Assembly (NCBI RefSeq): GCF_900101685.1
Contig: NZ_FMZZ01000002.1
Span: 62,001-126,000, forward strand
DNA from: Actinokineospora iranica
GTDB lineage: Bacteria; Actinomycetota; Actinomycetes; Mycobacteriales; Pseudonocardiaceae
Reading direction: 5' to 3'
DNA length: 64,000 nt
Position 1 is the stretch's first letter, and every line of letters starts with the position of its first letter. The position numbers were made by a program, and so were the translations under genes. Positions 1 to 8,006 of this stretch are shown here, in pieces. A model generated the notes under the pieces. It was not told where the DNA came from. It saw only the letters and a program-made list of their open reading frames with translations, and did not search any database.

Positions 1-50
1 GGCACGTCATCGAGTGTCCTTGTCGGTGGGATCGGTACCGAGGGGAAGGA

Positions 51-101
51 GTACCAGGGAGGTACCAGGGAAGTACCAGGGAAGTACCAGGGAAGTACCA
101 C
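51..101. repeat. 11-bp tandem repeat
   Basis: About 4.6 head-to-tail copies of the 11-mer GTACCAGGGAA (first copy ends GAG, last is cut to GTACCAC). It lies in non-coding sequence between the left window edge and the methyltransferase gene. The reading frame that crosses it gives only low-complexity protein and is not credible. The function is unknown; it belongs with several other short perfect tandem duplications in the window. Confidence 0.85.
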
Positions 102-179
102 TGTGCACCCGCTTCGGCACTGAGCGCTACCCCGATGATCCACCTCTCGCGGAACCCTTCTACTCCGATCAGGTGGGTT

Positions 180-986
180 TCACGGTTTCCGGGCCACGCC
201 CGCGTAGAGGTTCGACCGTTCGGCGTTGTCGCCGACGTCCTCCGGCCGCTCCGGCCGCCACTGCGGGGTGTAGACGAGGCCGGGCTCGACCAGGTCGAAG
301 CCGTCGAACATCCGCATGATCTCCGCGCGGGCGCGCGGGAAGATCGGGTCCTGGCTGTTCTTGAACACCTCCACCGCCCCGGCCATCCCGGCGGGTGCGT
401 TGTCCCAGGTGAACGCGGACAGCGCGAGGTAGCTGCCGGGTGCCATGGCGTCGCGGTAACTGGCGGCGAGCGCCCACGGGTCGTCCGCGTCGGGGATGAA
501 CTGCACGACGCCGACCATGAGCAGCCCCAGCGGCCGGTCCAGGTCGAGCAGGTCGCGCACGCGCGGGGAGTTCAGGATCTTCTCCGGGTCGCGCATGTCG
601 GCTTGCAGGATCGTCGCGTTCGGCTCGTCCGCCAGCATCAACTCGCTGTGCGCCACGGCCACCGGCTCGTAGTCGACGTAGACGACGCGGATGTCCGGGT
701 CGGCCGAGTGGGCGATCTCGTGCACGTTGCCCACGGTGGGGATGCCCGAGCCGAGGTCGAGGAACTGGGTGATGCCCGCGTCGACCAGATGCAGCACCGC
801 GCGCCGGAGGAAGGCGCGGTTGAGCCGGGCCATGTCCCGGGCGGGGACGACGGTCACCAGCTTCTCGGCCAGCGCGCGGTCGCCGGAGAAGTTGTGCCCA
901 CCGCCGAGCAGGTAGTCGTAGACGCGGGCGGCGCTCGGCAATGCGGTGTTCACGCCTTCGGGAACCCAACTGGAAGAGTCGGTCAC
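180..986 (-). CDS. SAM-dependent methyltransferase, DUF574 (Methyltransf_19) family
   Basis: 268 aa with the usual length and layout of the actinobacterial DUF574 S-adenosylmethionine methyltransferases. The N-terminal RVYDYLLGGG (residues 21-30) and the SAM-binding FLDLGSG loop (75-81) are both clear. The GTG start at 986 is preferred because GAGG lies about 9 nt upstream; an in-frame ATG at 1046 would add 20 residues with no family resemblance. Family members have been linked to secondary-metabolite or small-molecule methylation, but the substrate here is unknown. The gene is monocistronic, downstream of and co-oriented with the xanthine dehydrogenase operon, with about 100 bp between them. 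Confidence 0.85.
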   Translation of the reverse strand: MTDSSSWVPEGVNTALPSAARVYDYLLGGGHNFSGDRALAEKLVTVVPARDMARLNRAFLRRAVLHLVDAGITQFLDLGSGIPTVGNVHEIAHSADPDIRVVYVDYEPVAVAHSELMLADEPNATILQADMRDPEKILNSPRVRDLLDLDRPLGLLMVGVVQFIPDADDPWALAASYRDAMAPGSYLALSAFTWDNAPAGMAGAVEVFKNSQDPIFPRARAEIMRMFDGFDLVEPGLVYTPQWRPERPEDVGDNAERSNLYAGVARKP

Positions 987-1085
987 GGGAACGGCACCTC
1001 GGAGATCAGCGACGCGGGGACAAGGTGCGCTGAGGCTACTGGCCAACCATGACGTCCAAACGGGTTATATCGCCGGACGGCACTA

Positions 1086-3407
1086 CTACGAAGAGTGACC
1101 ACCGTCCTCGACAGTGGTGAACACCACGTGCTCCGGGCGTATCGGTATCCGGGTCAGCGCCGCGCCGGTCGCCGCGCGGACGGCGGCGACGATGGCCGGG
1201 GTGGCCGAGATCGTCGGCGGCTCCCCCACCCCGCGCAGGCCGTAGGGGGCGTGCGGGTCGGCGAGTTCGAGCACGTCGATCGGCATCGGCGGCATGTCCA
1301 GGATGGTGGGGATCAGGTAGTCGGTGAACGACGGGTTCACCACCTTCCCTCCGACGACCTGGATCTCCTCCATCACCGCGAGCCCGAGGCCCTGGGCGGA
1401 CCCGCCCTGGATCTGCCCGACGACGGCCTGCGGGTTCAGCGCCCGGCCCACGTCCTGCGCGCACGCGAGTTCCACGACCCGCACCAGGCCCAGCTCGGTG
1501 TCGACGTCGACCACCGCCCGGTGCGCGGCGAAGGCGTACTGGACGTGCGCGTTGCCCTGCCCGGTCGCCGGGTCGAGCGGCTGGGTCGGCCGGTGCCGCC
1601 ACTCGACGGTGTGCTCGACCACCCGGTCGCCGAGCAGCGCGGCCACGTCGGCGACGGCCTCGCCGGTGGACGCGATGACCTTTCCGCCGTTCAGGTAAAG
1701 CTCGCCGCCTGCGGGGAGCACGTCCGCCGCGATTGCGAGCACCTCAGCGCGGACCGCCTCGCAGGCGGCTTTTACCGCGCCGCCGGTTACATAGCTCTGT
1801 CTGGACGCGGAGCTTGATCCGGCGCTGCCGACAGCGGTATCCGCGGGCAGGATGGTCACCTGGTGCACGCCGAGCTCGGTACGCGCGATCTGGGCTTGCA
1901 GCGTCACCAGCCCCTGCCCCACCTCGGCGGCGGCGGTGTGCACGGAGACGACTGGCTCGCCGCCGATCACCTCCAGCCGCACCCGGGCGGTGGAGTAGTC
2001 GTCGAAGCCCTCGGAGAACGCGACGTTCTTGATGCCCACTCCGTATCCGACGCCGCGCCGCACCCCCTCGCCCCGGGTGGTGTTCGAGACCCCGCCGGGC
2101 AGCTCACGCGGGTCCGCGACCCCTTCGGCGTCCCCGACCGGCGCGGGCATCGGCTTGTCGCGCACCAGCCGCAGCAGCTCGGCGACCGGGGCGGCGGAGT
2201 CGATGACCTGGCCGGTGGGCATCGTGGAGCCCTCGCGCACGGCGTTGCGGACGCGCAGGTCCACCGGGTCCATGCCGAGCGCGGCGGCGAGCTTGTCCAT
2301 CTGCGACTCATAGCCGAAGCACGCCTGCACCGCGCCGAACCCGCGCATCGCCCCGCACGGCGGGTTGTTGGTGTAGAGGCCGAACGCGTCGACGTGCGCG
2401 TTGGGCACCTCGTACGGGCCGACGCCGAGGGTGGCGGCGTTGCCGACGACCGCGCTGGTGGTGGAGGCGTACGCGCCGCCGTCGAGCAGGATGCGGGCGC
2501 GCACGTAGACCAGCCTGCCGTCTTCCGTCGCGCCGTGCTCGTACCGCATCACCGCGGGATGGCGGTGGACGTGGCCGAAGAACGACTCTTCGCGGCCGTA
2601 GACGAACTTGACCGGCTTACCGGTGTGCATGGCCAACATGCACGCGTGCACCTGCATCGACAGGTCTTCCCGGGCCCCGAACGCGCCGCCGACGCCCGCC
2701 AGCGTGATCCGCACCTTCTCCTGCGGCACCCCCAGGGACTCGGCGATCTGCCGCTGGTCGACGTGCAGCCACTGGGTGGCGACGTAGAGGTCGACCCCGC
2801 CGTCCTCGGCAGGCACGGCCATGCCGGACTCCGGGCCGAGGAACGCCTGGTCCTGCATCCCCACGGTGTACTCGCCGGTGACCACGACGGGCGCGGCAGG
2901 CTCCGGGTCGCCGCGCCTGATCCGGACGTGGCGCACCAGGTTCCCGTCCGGGTGCAGCGCGGGCGTCCCGTCGGCCAGGGCGGTCTCGGGGTCGGTGACC
3001 GGGTCGAGGACGTCGTAGTCGACCTCGATCAGCGCGGCGGCGCGGCGCGCGGTCTCCGGGTGGTCGGCGGCCACGACCGCGACCGGCTCCCCCTGGTAGC
3101 GCACGACGTCCTCGGCGAGCACCGGCTGGTCGGCGTGCTCAAGGCCGAACCGGTTGCGGCCGGGCACGTCGTCGTGGGTGAGGACCGCGTGGACGCCGGG
3201 CAGCGCGAGGGCCTTCCCGATCCGCACGGCGGTGATCCGGGCGTGCGGGTGCGGGCTGCGCAGGGTCGCGCCCCACAGCATGTCCTCGGCCCACAGGTCC
3301 GACGAGTACGCGAACTCGCCTTTGACCTTGAGCGCGCCATCCGGCCGGATCGGGCTGCCGCCGATCCCGGCAGTCGTGTCCGCGCGTTCGGTGGACGACC
3401 GTGTCAT
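1086..3407 (-). CDS. pucD: Xanthine dehydrogenase, molybdopterin-binding subunit
   Basis: 773 aa large subunit of a three-subunit xanthine dehydrogenase, which oxidises hypoxanthine and xanthine to urate using Mo-cofactor. The N-terminal a/b hammerhead domain spans about residues 15-140. The cofactor-binding GGAFGARED motif is at 240-248, and the C-terminal GVGEPP motif carries the catalytic Glu near residue 729. The ATG overlaps the stop of the deaminase gene by 4 bp (ATGA), so the two are translationally coupled. It is the last gene of the purine operon, after the FAD and 2Fe-2S subunit genes. The symbol follows the Bacillus puc nomenclature; the exact purine specificity is inferred from the operon. 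Confidence 0.93.
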   Translation of the reverse strand: MTRSSTERADTTAGIGGSPIRPDGALKVKGEFAYSSDLWAEDMLWGATLRSPHPHARITAVRIGKALALPGVHAVLTHDDVPGRNRFGLEHADQPVLAEDVVRYQGEPVAVVAADHPETARRAAALIEVDYDVLDPVTDPETALADGTPALHPDGNLVRHVRIRRGDPEPAAPVVVTGEYTVGMQDQAFLGPESGMAVPAEDGGVDLYVATQWLHVDQRQIAESLGVPQEKVRITLAGVGGAFGAREDLSMQVHACMLAMHTGKPVKFVYGREESFFGHVHRHPAVMRYEHGATEDGRLVYVRARILLDGGAYASTTSAVVGNAATLGVGPYEVPNAHVDAFGLYTNNPPCGAMRGFGAVQACFGYESQMDKLAAALGMDPVDLRVRNAVREGSTMPTGQVIDSAAPVAELLRLVRDKPMPAPVGDAEGVADPRELPGGVSNTTRGEGVRRGVGYGVGIKNVAFSEGFDDYSTARVRLEVIGGEPVVSVHTAAAEVGQGLVTLQAQIARTELGVHQVTILPADTAVGSAGSSSASRQSYVTGGAVKAACEAVRAEVLAIAADVLPAGGELYLNGGKVIASTGEAVADVAALLGDRVVEHTVEWRHRPTQPLDPATGQGNAHVQYAFAAHRAVVDVDTELGLVRVVELACAQDVGRALNPQAVVGQIQGGSAQGLGLAVMEEIQVVGGKVVNPSFTDYLIPTILDMPPMPIDVLELADPHAPYGLRGVGEPPTISATPAIVAAVRAATGAALTRIPIRPEHVVFTTVEDGGHSS

Positions 3408-4768
3408 CGGGTCAGCCCCGCTTTCCTGGCCAAGACAGCGCTAACGGCAGCCAAATCACGCGCCACGTCGGAGTCGGTCACGCGTACCGGCTCGTCGTCC
3501 TCGATCACCGCGCGCCCGCCCGCCAGCAGCAGCTTCAGCGGCGGCAGGGAGCCGAACACGAGCGCGGCCACCGGGTCGGCGATCCCGGCGTGCTCGACCC
3601 CGGTCAGCCGCCACAGCGCGAGGTCGGCGAGCTTCCCCGGCTCCAGCGACCCCAGTTCGTCCTGCCTGCCCAGGCACGCCGCCCCGCCCATGGTGGCCAG
3701 CCGGAGCGCGGCCCGGGCGTCGAGGGCGGCCGCGCCGCCGCGCAGGCGGGCGAGGTAAGTGGCCTGCCGCAGTTCGACGCCGAGGCCGCCGTCCTCGTTG
3801 GACGCCGCGCCGTCCGCCCCCAGGCCGACGGGGGCACCCGCGGCCACCAGGTCGGCGACCCGGGCGATGCCCGCGCCGAGGCGGGCGTTGGAGGTCGGGC
3901 AGTGCGCGACCCCGGTCCGGGTGGCCCCGAGGGCGCGCACGGCGCCGTCGGACAGGTGCACCGCGTGCGCGAGCCACACGTCCGGCCCGAGCCAGCCCAG
4001 TGTCTCGACGTACTCGACGGGGGTGCGGCCGAACTCGGCCACGCACTGCTTTTCCTCGTCCAGGGTCTCCGCGAGGTGGGTGTGCAGCCGGACGCCCGCC
4101 GCGCGGGCAAGCTCGGCGGCGCCCGCCATCAATTCGGAGGTCACCGAGAACGGCGAGCACGGCCCCACCGCGACGCGGACGAACGCGGCGCGGTCGGGGT
4201 CGTGCCAGCGGTCGATCGCGGCCTGGGTGCCCGCGAGCGCGGAGTCGGTGTCCTCGACCAGCGAGTCCGGCGGCAGCCCGCCAGCGGACTCACCGCGGTC
4301 CATCGACCCGCGCACGGCGTGCAGCCGCACCCCCACCGCCTTGGCCGCGTCGATCGTCGCACCGAGCAAGTCGCCGCCGCCCTCGGGGAACACATAGTGA
4401 TGGTCGGCGGCTGTCGTGCACCCAGTCCGAGCCAGCCGGTAGAGCCCTGCGGTGGCGGCGGCCCGGGTGATGTCCTCGTCCAGCCGCGCCCACACCGGGT
4501 ACAGCTCGATGAGCCAGTGGAACAGGTCGCACTGCTGCGCCAGGCCGCGCGTGGCCCACTGGTAGAGGTGGTGGTGAGTGTTGACCAGGCCCGGGGTAAG
4601 CAGGCAGCCGCGGCCGTCTACCCGTCGATCGGCAAGCAGCCCCGCGGGCGCGGGACCGGCCCCGACCGAGTCGATGAGCCCGTCCGCGACGACCAGGTGC
4701 CCCTCGGCGTGCTCGGTGCCCGCGGCGTCCACCGTGGCGATGGCCGCGCCCTCGATGACAGTCCTCAT
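3404..4768 (-). CDS. 8-oxoguanine/guanine-type deaminase (amidohydrolase)
   Basis: 454 aa cyclic amidohydrolase of the family that holds bacterial 8-oxoguanine deaminase. The metal-binding NTHHHLYQ sequence is at residues 63-70, and further metal or catalytic residues lie in LHTHLAET, GVAHCPTSN and LGADGAASNE. Expected role: hydrolytic loss of the exocyclic amino group from 8-oxoguanine (to urate) or guanine (to xanthine). Either product feeds the surrounding pathway. The ATG at 4768 overlaps the preceding stop by 4 bp and its own stop overlaps the next start by 4 bp. Guanine deaminase remains an alternative, because substrate choice cannot be settled by reading. Confidence 0.88.
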   Translation of the reverse strand: MRTVIEGAAIATVDAAGTEHAEGHLVVADGLIDSVGAGPAPAGLLADRRVDGRGCLLTPGLVNTHHHLYQWATRGLAQQCDLFHWLIELYPVWARLDEDITRAAATAGLYRLARTGCTTAADHHYVFPEGGGDLLGATIDAAKAVGVRLHAVRGSMDRGESAGGLPPDSLVEDTDSALAGTQAAIDRWHDPDRAAFVRVAVGPCSPFSVTSELMAGAAELARAAGVRLHTHLAETLDEEKQCVAEFGRTPVEYVETLGWLGPDVWLAHAVHLSDGAVRALGATRTGVAHCPTSNARLGAGIARVADLVAAGAPVGLGADGAASNEDGGLGVELRQATYLARLRGGAAALDARAALRLATMGGAACLGRQDELGSLEPGKLADLALWRLTGVEHAGIADPVAALVFGSLPPLKLLLAGGRAVIEDDEPVRVTDSDVARDLAAVSAVLARKAGLTR

Positions 4769-5247
4769 GCGGTGCCTCCCGACGCGCCCATCCGCTCGGC
4801 GGCGAGCCGCACGGCGTCGAGGATCTTCTCGTAGCCTGTGCAGCGGCACAGGTTCCCGGCCAGCGACTCGCGGATCTCCAGGTCGGACGGGCGCGGGTTG
4901 CGGCGCACCAGGTCGTGCGCGGCGACGATCAGCCCGGGGGTGCAGAAGCCGCACTGCACCGCGCCCGCCTCGACGAACGCCTGCTGCATCGGGTCGAGCC
5001 GGTCGCCGTCGGCGAGCCCTTCGACCGTGCGGACAGACCGGCCCTCGGCCTGTCCTGCCGCGACCAGACAGGCGCATACCGCCACGTCGTCCAGATAGAC
5101 CGTGCACGAGCCGCACTCGCCCTGTTCGCAGGCGTTCTTGGAGCCCGGCAGTCCTAACCGCTCGCGCAGCACGTAGAGCAGGCTTTCGCCTTCCCACACC
5201 GTGTCCGCGACCCGCTGCTCGCCGTTGACCTCGATGTTCACGCGCAT
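4765..5247 (-). CDS. pucE: Xanthine dehydrogenase, [2Fe-2S] subunit
   Basis: 160 aa two-cluster ferredoxin-type subunit that passes electrons from the Mo centre to FAD. The N-terminal plant-type cluster uses Cys40, 45, 48 and 60 (CEQGECGSC pattern). The C-terminal cluster uses Cys99, 102, 134 and 136 (CGFC and CRC). Length and cysteine spacing match the CoxS/XdhC type exactly. It overlaps the FAD subunit gene upstream by 10 bp and the deaminase start downstream by 4 bp. Confidence 0.95.
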   Translation of the reverse strand: MRVNIEVNGEQRVADTVWEGESLLYVLRERLGLPGSKNACEQGECGSCTVYLDDVAVCACLVAAGQAEGRSVRTVEGLADGDRLDPMQQAFVEAGAVQCGFCTPGLIVAAHDLVRRNPRPSDLEIRESLAGNLCRCTGYEKILDAVRLAAERMGASGGTA

Positions 5248-6152
5248 CGCGACCAGCTTCCCGTCCGGTAGTCGTCCCAGGCCCAGGTGAGCGTGCGGCG
5301 GGCGAGCACGGCCAGCGCGTGCCTGCGGTATTCCGCCGTGCCGCGCACGTCGTCAATCGGTTTCGCCGCCGCCGCGACCAGTTCACCGAACCGGCGGAGC
5401 ACGCTGTCGGGCAGTGGTCCCGGCGCCTCCCACCGGCCCTCCAGTTCGGCGGCGGCGAACAGCTGGGCGTCCTCGGCGCGCAGCGGCGTCGGCCCCGCCG
5501 AGCCGATCCCGGTGCCCACCGCCCCGGTCTCCGGGTGCAGCGCCAGGCTGAACGAGCACACCGCGATCACCATCGCGTTGCGCGTGCCCACCTTCGAGAA
5601 CTGCTGTGGGCCGGTGGCCACCGGCAGGTGGACCGCCACGACCAGTTCGTCCGCCGCGAGGGCGGACCGCTTGGGCCCATGGAAGAACTCGGCCGCCGGA
5701 ATCCGTCTGCTCCCCCGCGTCGACGCCGCCTCGACAGCCGCGCCCGCAGCCAGCAGCGGCGGATGCGCGTCGCCAGCGGGGGACGCCGAGCCCAGGTTTC
5801 CGCCGACCGTGCCCCGGTTGCGGATCTGCGGAGACCCGACCGTGCGCGCGGCCATCGCGAGGCCGGGCAACCGCCCGCCGAGTTCGCCGATGATCCGGCT
5901 GTAGGGCACGCAGGCGCCGAGCCGGACGGTGTCGCCTCCTGGGTCGCCTCCTGGGTCGCCGCCAGAGCCGCCGTCGGTGTCCCACTCCGCGAGTTCCGCG
6001 ACCCCGGTCAGGTCGAGCAGCGCGCTGGGGCGGCGCTTGTCGAAGTTCAACTCCACCATCAGGTCCGTCCCGCCCGCGATCGGCGTGGCGTCCGGATGGG
6101 CCGCCTTGGCTTCCAGTGCCTCGGTGAGCGAGGCCGGTCGCAGAAACTCCAT
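5238..6152 (-). CDS. pucC: Xanthine dehydrogenase, FAD-binding subunit
   Basis: 304 aa medium subunit of the molybdenum hydroxylase. The FAD-binding AGGTDLM motif is near residues 26-32, and the NRGTVGGNLGSASPAGD stretch typical of CoxM/XdhB proteins follows. A short Gly-Asp-Pro-rich insertion (residues 65-74) comes from a 12-bp in-frame tandem duplication at 5931-5960 and is probably a surface loop. GTAGGAG just upstream of the ATG is the ribosome-binding site. The leader (6153-6203) repeats GTAAGAGG/GTAGGAGG-like blocks several times. Confidence 0.93.
   Translation of the reverse strand: MEFLRPASLTEALEAKAAHPDATPIAGGTDLMVELNFDKRRPSALLDLTGVAELAEWDTDGGSGGDPGGDPGGDTVRLGACVPYSRIIGELGGRLPGLAMAARTVGSPQIRNRGTVGGNLGSASPAGDAHPPLLAAGAAVEAASTRGSRRIPAAEFFHGPKRSALAADELVVAVHLPVATGPQQFSKVGTRNAMVIAVCSFSLALHPETGAVGTGIGSAGPTPLRAEDAQLFAAAELEGRWEAPGPLPDSVLRRFGELVAAAAKPIDDVRGTAEYRRHALAVLARRTLTWAWDDYRTGSWSRCA
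5931..5960. repeat. 12-bp in-frame tandem duplication in the FAD subunit gene
   Basis: Two and a half copies of GTCGCCTCCTGG on the plus strand (5931-5942, 5943-5954, partial to 5960). On the coding strand this gives the repeated Gly-Gly-Asp-Pro stretch of the xanthine dehydrogenase FAD subunit. The unit length is a multiple of three, so the frame is kept. Confidence 0.85.
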
Positions 6153-6203
6153 AGGTACTCCTACCCCAGTCCTCTTACGCCTAGTCCTCCTACCGTCGCC
6201 CTC

Positions 6204-7067
6204 TTACCACCAAGCAAGGCCGGGATCGGGCGCGTCGGCGCGACATACCGTGCCCTCGATTAGCCCGTACGGTCGGTCCGCGGCGAAAAAGACCTCGCCC
6301 GGGTTGTCCAGACCGAAGGGCGCGAGATCCACAAGGAAGTGGTGCTTGTTCGGCAGCGCCAACCGGATCTCCACCAGGTCGTCGTCGCCACTGAGGACGC
6401 GCTCGCCCATGGCGTGCAGGGTCTGCTGCAGCGACTTGCTGTAGGTGTCCGCGAACGCGGTGAGCAGCCGCTCCCTGGCCCACTCGAACGAGTCCGCCCA
6501 GTCCCGGGGCTCGGCGTCGCGGTGCCGCCACCGCGCGGTGACCGAGGTGCCGAGGATGCGGTCGGCCATCTCGGGCAGTGTGGTGTACCGGTCGCGGGGG
6601 AAACCGCGGAACTCGGAGCCGGTGGTGTTGAGGACGGTCACGTCCGCCACCCCGGACACCACGGTCGCGGTCTCGCCGTCGTAGGTGACCGTGACCGTGC
6701 GGGTTCCCGCGGCCTGGGCGAAGGAGTGGCCGGTCGCCGGGATTCGGTCCCAGGAGTACTGCTCGATCGCGATCCGCGCCCGGGTGACCGTGGCCGCGGT
6801 GTCCACGAAGTGGCGGGCCAGCCGCAGCGCGAAGTCCTCGATCTGCCCGACCCCGTCGCGGGCGAACGCGTAGATGGTGTTCCTCTGCGAGTCGGTCGGC
6901 AGGACGCCGCTGTTGTCACCGGTGAGGTGGGTGGCGGCGAAATCACCGGCCAGGGTCGTGGTCACGTTCAGATCGGTGACGACGTGCGTGTCGCCGCCGC
7001 GGTCGACCCGCACGAGCCGCGTCTCCGCCTTGCCGTACTGGTTGTCGCCGAGCTGGATCTCCGTCAA
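6204..7067 (-). CDS. uox: Urate oxidase (uricase)
   Basis: 287 aa cofactor-free urate oxidase converting urate to 5-hydroxyisourate. Two T-fold domains are visible. The N-terminal NQYGKAETRLVRVDR start, the TLAGDFAATHLTGDNSGVLPTDSQ segment with the active-site lysine/threonine region, and LNTTGSEFRGFPRDRYTTLPE in the second half are typical. It ends close to the normal uricase length. Only 1 bp separates it from the HIU hydrolase gene, whose product removes the unstable uricase product. The operon starts further upstream at the OHCU decarboxylase. Confidence 0.95.
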   Translation of the reverse strand: MTEIQLGDNQYGKAETRLVRVDRGGDTHVVTDLNVTTTLAGDFAATHLTGDNSGVLPTDSQRNTIYAFARDGVGQIEDFALRLARHFVDTAATVTRARIAIEQYSWDRIPATGHSFAQAAGTRTVTVTYDGETATVVSGVADVTVLNTTGSEFRGFPRDRYTTLPEMADRILGTSVTARWRHRDAEPRDWADSFEWARERLLTAFADTYSKSLQQTLHAMGERVLSGDDDLVEIRLALPNKHHFLVDLAPFGLDNPGEVFFAADRPYGLIEGTVCRADAPDPGLAWW

Positions 7068-7068
7068 G

Positions 7069-7383
7069 TCAACTCCCCCGGTAAGTGCTGTAGCCGAACG
7101 GACTGATCAGCAACGGGACGTGATAGTGCCCGTCAGTGACCCGGAAAGCGACAACGACTTCCGGGTAGAAGGCGTCTTGGCCGAGATAAGAGCCTGTGTC
7201 AAAGACGAACCGGTGCTCGCCAGGCTCCGCGGACCATCCCGAGATCCGACCGTCGCCGTCGGTCCGCGCCCGCTCGACCGGGCGCCACTCGCCGTCGCGG
7301 CGCTCGTCGTGCCGGACGGCGACGCCCGCGGCAGGCACGCCCCGGCTGGTGTCGAGGATGTGCGTGGACAGGGTCGCGGTCAC
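7069..7383 (-). CDS. uraH: 5-hydroxyisourate hydrolase (transthyretin-like)
   Basis: 104 aa transthyretin-related protein hydrolysing 5-hydroxyisourate to OHCU. The N-terminal LSTHILDTSRGVPA block carries the conserved His near residue 8, and the protein ends in the diagnostic YRGS tetrapeptide. It overlaps uraD by 4 bp upstream and is followed directly by uricase, so it sits between the enzymes it links. Confidence 0.95.
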   Translation of the reverse strand: MTATLSTHILDTSRGVPAAGVAVRHDERRDGEWRPVERARTDGDGRISGWSAEPGEHRFVFDTGSYLGQDAFYPEVVVAFRVTDGHYHVPLLISPFGYSTYRGS

Positions 7384-7874
7384 CGGTCCACCAGCTTTCG
7401 CAGCCGCAGCCCGACGATCTTCGCCAGCTCGGCGCGGACGATCTCGCGCTCGACGGCGTCGTCATTGCCGAGCCGCGCCCGCAGCGCGGACAGCACGTCG
7501 CCAGCGGACAGCCCGGTCGCGCAAATGAGGAACACGTGCCCGAAGCGCTTCTCGTACCGGACGTTTCCGTCGACCAACTCAGCCCGCACCCGCTCGTCCA
7601 CAACGGCCGCGGCGGACTGCTCGTCGCGCGACCACGCCGCCTCCCGATCAGCCCCGGTCACGCGCTCGCCGATGCGCGGGTGAGCGTCGATCGCCGCGCG
7701 CACGTCCGCCCAGTCCACACCGGCCAAGACCTCGGCGGACACGCGTTCCAGACTGTCGAGAGACGGGAAAGGCCCTTGCGCGGCAACCTCTGTCGCCCAC
7801 CTCTTGGACGCGCAACAGGACAGCAGATCACCTACCGAGAGGACAACGGGCACGGACACTCCCCCATAAGACAC
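7380..7874 (-). CDS. uraD: OHCU decarboxylase
   Basis: 164 aa 2-oxo-4-hydroxy-4-carboxy-5-ureidoimidazoline decarboxylase, giving (S)-allantoin. The catalytic DAHPRIGERV segment (His near residue 67) and the conserved YEKRFGHVFLIC segment are both present. It is the first gene of the minus-strand purine operon and diverges from the PucR gene across a gap of about 130 bp. The first residues (MSYGGVSVPVVL) are uncertain; a downstream GTG could be the true start. Confidence 0.93.
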   Translation of the reverse strand: MSYGGVSVPVVLSVGDLLSCCASKRWATEVAAQGPFPSLDSLERVSAEVLAGVDWADVRAAIDAHPRIGERVTGADREAAWSRDEQSAAAVVDERVRAELVDGNVRYEKRFGHVFLICATGLSAGDVLSALRARLGNDDAVEREIVRAELAKIVGLRLRKLVDR

Positions 7875-7937
7875 CGGCTAGCACAGGCAGGCCACGGGCG
7901 AAAGCCACGAAAGAACAGCCCCGCCCCCGCCTCCCTC

Positions 7938-7965
7938 TTGTAGTTTCCTCCAACCGGTCTATCAC
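7938..7965 (+). promoter_or_regulatory. Possible promoter of the first pucR gene
   Basis: TTGTAG (7938-7943) and TATCAC (7960-7965) are spaced by 16 bp in the gap between uraD and pucR and read towards pucR, whose GTG start at 8007 has a clear GGAGGA site. This is a fit by eye to the sigma-70-type consensus only. Elements driving the divergent purine operon should also lie in this gap. Confidence 0.35.
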
Positions 7966-8006
7966 GGTGCTCGCCGCACGGCGCGCACGCCACGGCGGAG
8001 GACTCA

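Noticed and set aside
1-179. Open frame across the 11-bp repeats at the left edge
   Set aside because: Translation is repeat-derived and Arg-rich; no ribosome-binding site or conserved segment.
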